NCBI RefSeq assembly: GCF_017813395.1
Contig: NZ_JAGIZB010000009.1
Span: 62,001-126,000 of the forward strand
DNA length: 64,000 nucleotides
Origin: Pararoseomonas baculiformis
GTDB lineage: Bacteria > Pseudomonadota > Alphaproteobacteria > Acetobacterales > Acetobacteraceae
Reading direction: 5' to 3'
The notes under the pieces were generated by a model. The model was not told the DNA's origin and ran no database searches. It worked only from the letters and a program-made list of their open reading frames with translations. Positions 60,683 to 64,000 of this stretch are shown here, piece after piece. Numbering within the stretch: position 1 is the first letter of the stretch; each line of letters begins with the position of its first letter. Position numbers and translations under genes: made by a program.

Positions 60683-62263
60683 TCAGGCCGCGCGGACGCC
60701 CCAGAACTTGGTGAAGCCGGGCTGCAGGTCCCGCAGCCCGCGCAGGGCGGTCTGCTGCTTGAACTGGCCCAACGGGTAGTAGGGCACCTCCTCCATGCAG
60801 ACGCGCTGGATGTCGCGGCAGACGGCCTGCTGCGCGGCGAGGTCCGGGGCATCGAACCAGGCGCTGTAGAGCGCCTCGAGCCGCGGGCTTTCGTTCCAGC
60901 CGGCATAGCCGGAGGCGCCCACGCCGCGGATGGAGATGTGGGTGGCGGGATTGATCCAGTCCGTGCCCGTCCAGCTCGTCACGAACAGGCTCCAGCCGCC
61001 GGTCTCCACCGGGCCGCGGTTGTTGCGGCGCTGGAGCATGGTGCCCCAGTCCGTGGCCAGGTAGTCCAGGTTCACGCCGACGCGGCGCAGCATGTCCGCG
61101 GCCACGTCGCCCATCGCCTTCATGGTGACGTAGTCCGTGGGCACCAGCAGCACCACCTTCTCGCCCTTGTAGCCGGCCGCCACCAGGTCGCGCTTCACCG
61201 CCTCGAAGTCCGGCGTGTTGCGCAGCGGGTCCAGCGCCACCTCGCTCGCCATGGGCGTGCCGGGGCAGAAGAAGCCGGTGGGCACATGGTAGGAATCGCG
61301 GTCATCGCCCACGATGGCCTGCATGTAGGCCGCCTGGTCGATGGCGCGCATCAGCACGCGGCGGATCTCGGGGTTGTTGAAGGGCGCCTGGGTGTGGTTC
61401 GGCCGCAGCATGCCGATGGTGCCGGTTTCTTCCTGCACCATCAGGCGCACGCCGCGCGCGCGGGCGAGCATGGGCTTCAGGTCGTGCGCCACCTGCTCGT
61501 ACCAGTCCTGCTCGCCCGCCATCAGGGCCGCCGCGGCGGTGGAGGCATCGGGGATGGTGGTCCAGACCACGCGGTCGAAATGCACGACCTTCGGCCCGGC
61601 CGTGCCGAGCGCCGGGCCGCCCTCGCGCGGGCGGTAGCCATCGAAGCGGGCATAGACGTTGCGGGATCCCTGCAGCCGCTCGCCAGTGACATAACGATAG
61701 GGGCCGCTGCCGATCACCTCGCTGATCTGCGTGCCCGGATCGGTGCGCGCGATGCGCTCGGGCATGATGGCGCACATCATGGCCGTGGTCTTGGCCAGCG
61801 CGTCCGGCAACAGCGGGAAGGGCTTCTTGAGGCGGAAGACGATCGTGCGGTCATCCGGCGCGGAGAGTTCGTCGGTGGCGCGCATCAGCGCGCCGCCGAA
61901 GGCATCGCGCGCGGCCCAGCGCCGGATGCTTGCCACGCAGTCCCGCGCCAGCACCGGCTCGCCATCATGGAAGCGCAGCCCTTCGCGCAGGCGGATCGTC
62001 CAGCGCTTGCCGTCATCCTCCACCTTGTGGCCCTCGGCCATCTGCGGATGGGCGGCGAAGTTCTCGTCAACCCCGTAGAGGGTGTCGAACACCATGAAGC
62101 CGTGGTTCCGCGTGACATTGGCCGTGGTCCAGTGCGGATCCAGGAAGGCCAGGTCGATCTGGGGGACGAAGCGCAGCGTGCGGGCCTGGCCGAGCGCGAT
62201 GCCCGGCGCGGCCAGCGCGGCCCCGAAGGTGGCGGTGCCCTTCAGCAATGAGCGACGATCCAT
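60683..62263 (-). CDS. ABC transporter solute-binding protein, family 5 (peptide/opine type)
   Basis: A 526-residue periplasmic binding protein. A Tat-like leader ([20 protein letters not shown]) is followed by the family 5 pattern: [41 protein letters not shown] and GSGPYRYV. The C-terminal part includes [16 protein letters not shown]. Ligands of such proteins are oligopeptides, opines or glycosides. No permease or ATPase genes are next to it in the window. AAGGG precedes the ATG. It lies 83 nt after the GMC oxidoreductase on the same strand, so they may share a transcript. Confidence 0.9.
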   Translation of the reverse strand: MDRRSLLKGTATFGAALAAPGIALGQARTLRFVPQIDLAFLDPHWTTANVTRNHGFMVFDTLYGVDENFAAHPQMAEGHKVEDDGKRWTIRLREGLRFHDGEPVLARDCVASIRRWAARDAFGGALMRATDELSAPDDRTIVFRLKKPFPLLPDALAKTTAMMCAIMPERIARTDPGTQISEVIGSGPYRYVTGERLQGSRNVYARFDGYRPREGGPALGTAGPKVVHFDRVVWTTIPDASTAAAALMAGEQDWYEQVAHDLKPMLARARGVRLMVQEETGTIGMLRPNHTQAPFNNPEIRRVLMRAIDQAAYMQAIVGDDRDSYHVPTGFFCPGTPMASEVALDPLRNTPDFEAVKRDLVAAGYKGEKVVLLVPTDYVTMKAMGDVAADMLRRVGVNLDYLATDWGTMLQRRNNRGPVETGGWSLFVTSWTGTDWINPATHISIRGVGASGYAGWNESPRLEALYSAWFDAPDLAAQQAVCRDIQRVCMEEVPYYPLGQFKQQTALRGLRDLQPGFTKFWGVRAA

Positions 62264-62346
62264 CCATTCAACCCTTTCGGCAGCGTTACACCGCGAAGCC
62301 TATCCCGCGGCCGGCGGCCGGCGCCACCGGTTTCGGGCGGGCCGCC

Positions 62347-63954
62347 TCAGCCGCGCGCCCAGCGGGCGGCGATCATGGCGGCCGCCTTCTCCGCGATCAT
62401 GATGGTCGCGGCATTGGTGTTGCCGTTGATATGGACAGGCATGATGGAGGCATCAGCCACGCGCAGCCCCTCCACGCCGCGCAGGCGCAGCGCGGGATCC
62501 ACGACGGAATCCGGATCCCCGCCCATGCGGCAGGTGCCGACGAAATGATGCGTGGTGTTCGCCACGTCGCGGATGCTGGCGATCAGCCCCTCATCCCCGT
62601 CGCCCTCGGGCCCTGGCACCAGCTCGCCCTCGATATGCGGCGCGAGGGCCGGGCCCTGCAGCACGCGGCGGATGCGGCGTATCCCGCGGACCAGCACGGG
62701 CAGGTCGGCGGGGTTGCTGAGATAGCGCGGGGCGATCACGGGCGCGGCGCCCGGATCGGCCGAGCGGAGGCGCACCGTGCCATGGCTGCTCGGACGGCCC
62801 TGCCGGACCGTCACGGTGAATCCCTCCCGCTCCGGCAGGTGGCCGCGCGCGGGCATGAGGCCGATGGCCATGCCCAGCTGCATGTCGGGGATGTCCAGAT
62901 CGTCGCTCGATCGGAAGAAGCCGCCGGTGGAGAAGGGCGTGTTGGCGATGATGCCGCGGCCGGAGAGCGCGTAGTCCAGCACGGCCTTCGCGCCGCGGAG
63001 CGGCCTTGTATGGGCATAGGCCGTGACCGGCCCGCGGCAGGCGTAGTGCATGCGGTAGGACAGGTGGTCCAGCAGGTTGCCGCCCACGGCGGGGCGGTCC
63101 AGCCGCACGGGGATGCCATGCTCCACCAGGTGCTCCGCCGGGCCGATGCCCGACAGCATGAGAAGCTTGGGGGAGTTGAACACGCCGGCCGCGAGGATCG
63201 TCTCCCGCCCCGCCTCGATCCGCATCGCCGCGCCATCCCGCAGGATCTCGGCGCCCGCCACGCGCCCATTCTCCAGGACCAGCCGCTGCACCTCCGCGCG
63301 CGTCAGCACCGTCAGGTTCGGCCGCTTCATGGCCGGGCGCAGATAGGCGCTGGCCGTGCTCCAGCGCCGGCCACGGCGGGTGGTCAGGTCGTAATGCCCG
63401 AAGCCCTCCTGGCTGGCGCCGTTGAAATCCACATGCACCGGATAGCCCTCATCCGCCGCGGCGGTGAGGAAGGCCTCGCAGATCGGGGGCACCGGGCGGC
63501 CCAGGCTCACATGCAGCGGGCCCTGATCGCCATGGTGATCGTCCGAGCCGCGCTCGCTCCGCTCCGCCTTGCGGAAGAAGGGCAGCACCTCGTCATAGGA
63601 CCAGCCTGTGCAGCCCCGCTGGCGCCAGTCGTCGAAGTCGCGGGGATGGCCGCGGATGTAGATCATGCCGTTGATGGAGCTGGAGCCGCCCAGCACCTTG
63701 CCGCGGGCGCAGAAGATCCGCCTTCCGTTCAGCTCCGGCTCCGGCTCGCTCTCGTAGTTCCAGTTGTGCTGCGGCGCGGACACGTTCCGTCCCACGGCGG
63801 CGGGAATGCGGAGCAGCGGGTCGCTGTCCCTGCCGCCCGCTTCCAGCAGCACCACGCGATGTCCCGGATTCTCAGAAAGGCGGCTGGCCAGCACGCAGCC
63901 GGCCGAGCCGGCGCCGATCACGAGGAAGTCGCAACCGAGGACATGTCCCGCCAA
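62347..63954 (-). CDS. GMC-family FAD oxidoreductase (choline dehydrogenase-like)
   Basis: A 535-residue flavoprotein that oxidises an alcohol. The FAD-binding DFLVIGAGSAGCVLASRLSE is at about 9-28. GMC signature 1 is GKVLGGSSSINGMIYIRG, and signature 2 is ILAAGVFNSPKLLMLSGIG. The catalytic His is in the C-terminal HHFVGTCRMGGD region, and HINGNTNAATIMIAEKAA is at the end. I chose the TTG at 63954, which has GGAGG 7 nt before it. The alcohol substrate is unknown; choline is not implied, because no betaine genes are adjacent. Confidence 0.88.
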   Translation of the reverse strand: MAGHVLGCDFLVIGAGSAGCVLASRLSENPGHRVVLLEAGGRDSDPLLRIPAAVGRNVSAPQHNWNYESEPEPELNGRRIFCARGKVLGGSSSINGMIYIRGHPRDFDDWRQRGCTGWSYDEVLPFFRKAERSERGSDDHHGDQGPLHVSLGRPVPPICEAFLTAAADEGYPVHVDFNGASQEGFGHYDLTTRRGRRWSTASAYLRPAMKRPNLTVLTRAEVQRLVLENGRVAGAEILRDGAAMRIEAGRETILAAGVFNSPKLLMLSGIGPAEHLVEHGIPVRLDRPAVGGNLLDHLSYRMHYACRGPVTAYAHTRPLRGAKAVLDYALSGRGIIANTPFSTGGFFRSSDDLDIPDMQLGMAIGLMPARGHLPEREGFTVTVRQGRPSSHGTVRLRSADPGAAPVIAPRYLSNPADLPVLVRGIRRIRRVLQGPALAPHIEGELVPGPEGDGDEGLIASIRDVANTTHHFVGTCRMGGDPDSVVDPALRLRGVEGLRVADASIMPVHINGNTNAATIMIAEKAAAMIAARWARG

Positions 63955-63956
63955 GC

Positions 63957-64000
63957 TCAGGCCTCCAAGCCGCCCCTGTGACCGAAGCGGCGGGGGCCTC
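63957..64000 (-). CDS. possible C-terminal end of an upstream gene
   Basis: One minus-strand frame reads GPRRFGHRGGLEA and ends in TGA at 63959-63957, 2 nt before the GMC TTG start. Such spacing is usual in operons. Only 14 codons are in the window, so coding cannot be confirmed and no function can be given. Confidence 0.25.
   Translation of the reverse strand, partial: GPRRFGHRGGLEA

Noticed and set aside
62248-63981. Plus-strand ORF of 577 codons opposite the GMC oxidoreductase
   Set aside because: It is a shadow frame; the minus strand shows FAD and GMC signatures over the same bases.
1-64000. CRISPR array, tRNA, rRNA, insertion sequence or prophage
   Set aside because: I looked for short spaced repeats, tRNA-like T-loops, transposase motifs and phage genes and found none convincing; a tRNA could still be missed by eye.

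Overview
The window is about 64 kb of GC-rich chromosome from an alphaproteobacterium. The three Bug-type (tripartite tricarboxylate receptor) binding proteins, the Tat-like leaders, the gene content and the codon use suggest an Acetobacteraceae member of the Roseomonas type. This placement is inference, because no rRNA or other marker gene lies in the window. I saw no phage, insertion sequence, CRISPR array or tRNA. Genes are tightly packed, often with 4-nt ATGA overlaps.

Region by region: 1-6.6 kb holds an exported protein (partial), a small secreted protein, an LdtD-like L,D-transpeptidase, a CYTH/CHAD protein, a gamma carbonic anhydrase, and a FadR-type GntR regulator next to 5-dehydro-4-deoxyglucarate dehydratase with a clear operator between them. 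6.8-24.2 kb is a mixed region: MetY-type sulfhydrylase, a giant RTX extracellular nuclease (ExeM/NucH) behind a Pho-box-like element, an RHH-like basic protein, an RMD1/DUF155-like membrane protein, a histidine phosphatase, an MFS transporter, a type IA topoisomerase with a DUF5710-like tail, a chemoreceptor interrupted by one in-frame TAG, an amidase and an MscS channel.

24.4-40.7 kb is an acyl-CoA catabolic island: an alpha-methylacyl-CoA racemase-like enzyme, an ADP-forming acyl-CoA ligase coupled to an acyl-CoA dehydrogenase, IclR and TetR regulators, three Bug proteins, and a nine-gene cluster (Bug, Bug, DUF35, thiolase-like, enoyl-CoA hydratase, SDR, nitronate monooxygenase-like, acyl-CoA synthetase, MBL hydrolase). 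The two main operons share an almost identical promoter-operator (TTGACT, 16-nt spacer, TACCAT, overlapped by a TGACT-N4-AGTCA palindrome). This suggests that the TetR protein encoded between them controls both. The thiolase-like protein lacks both catalytic cysteines, and its DUF35 partner lacks zinc-ribbon cysteines, so the pair may be a side-chain retro-aldolase rather than a thiolase.

40.7-49 kb carries glycosyltransferases and GH1-like proteins (surface glycan), an aldo/keto reductase, an esterase and an atypical AroE-like dehydrogenase. 49-60.6 kb is a complete chemosensory operon on the minus strand: soluble receptor with two signalling tips, triple CheW, CheB, CheR, CheA, STAS-like protein, CheY, CheC-like phosphatase and a hybrid histidine kinase. 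It has no flagellar genes beside it. 60.7-64 kb has a family 5 solute-binding protein and a GMC oxidoreductase.

The most unusual item is a ~260-280 bp multi-hairpin repeat in three copies. Each copy fills the gap between two convergent genes, all three are in the same orientation, and one stem shows a compensatory base-pair change. An orphan copy of one hairpin lies in a fourth convergent gap.
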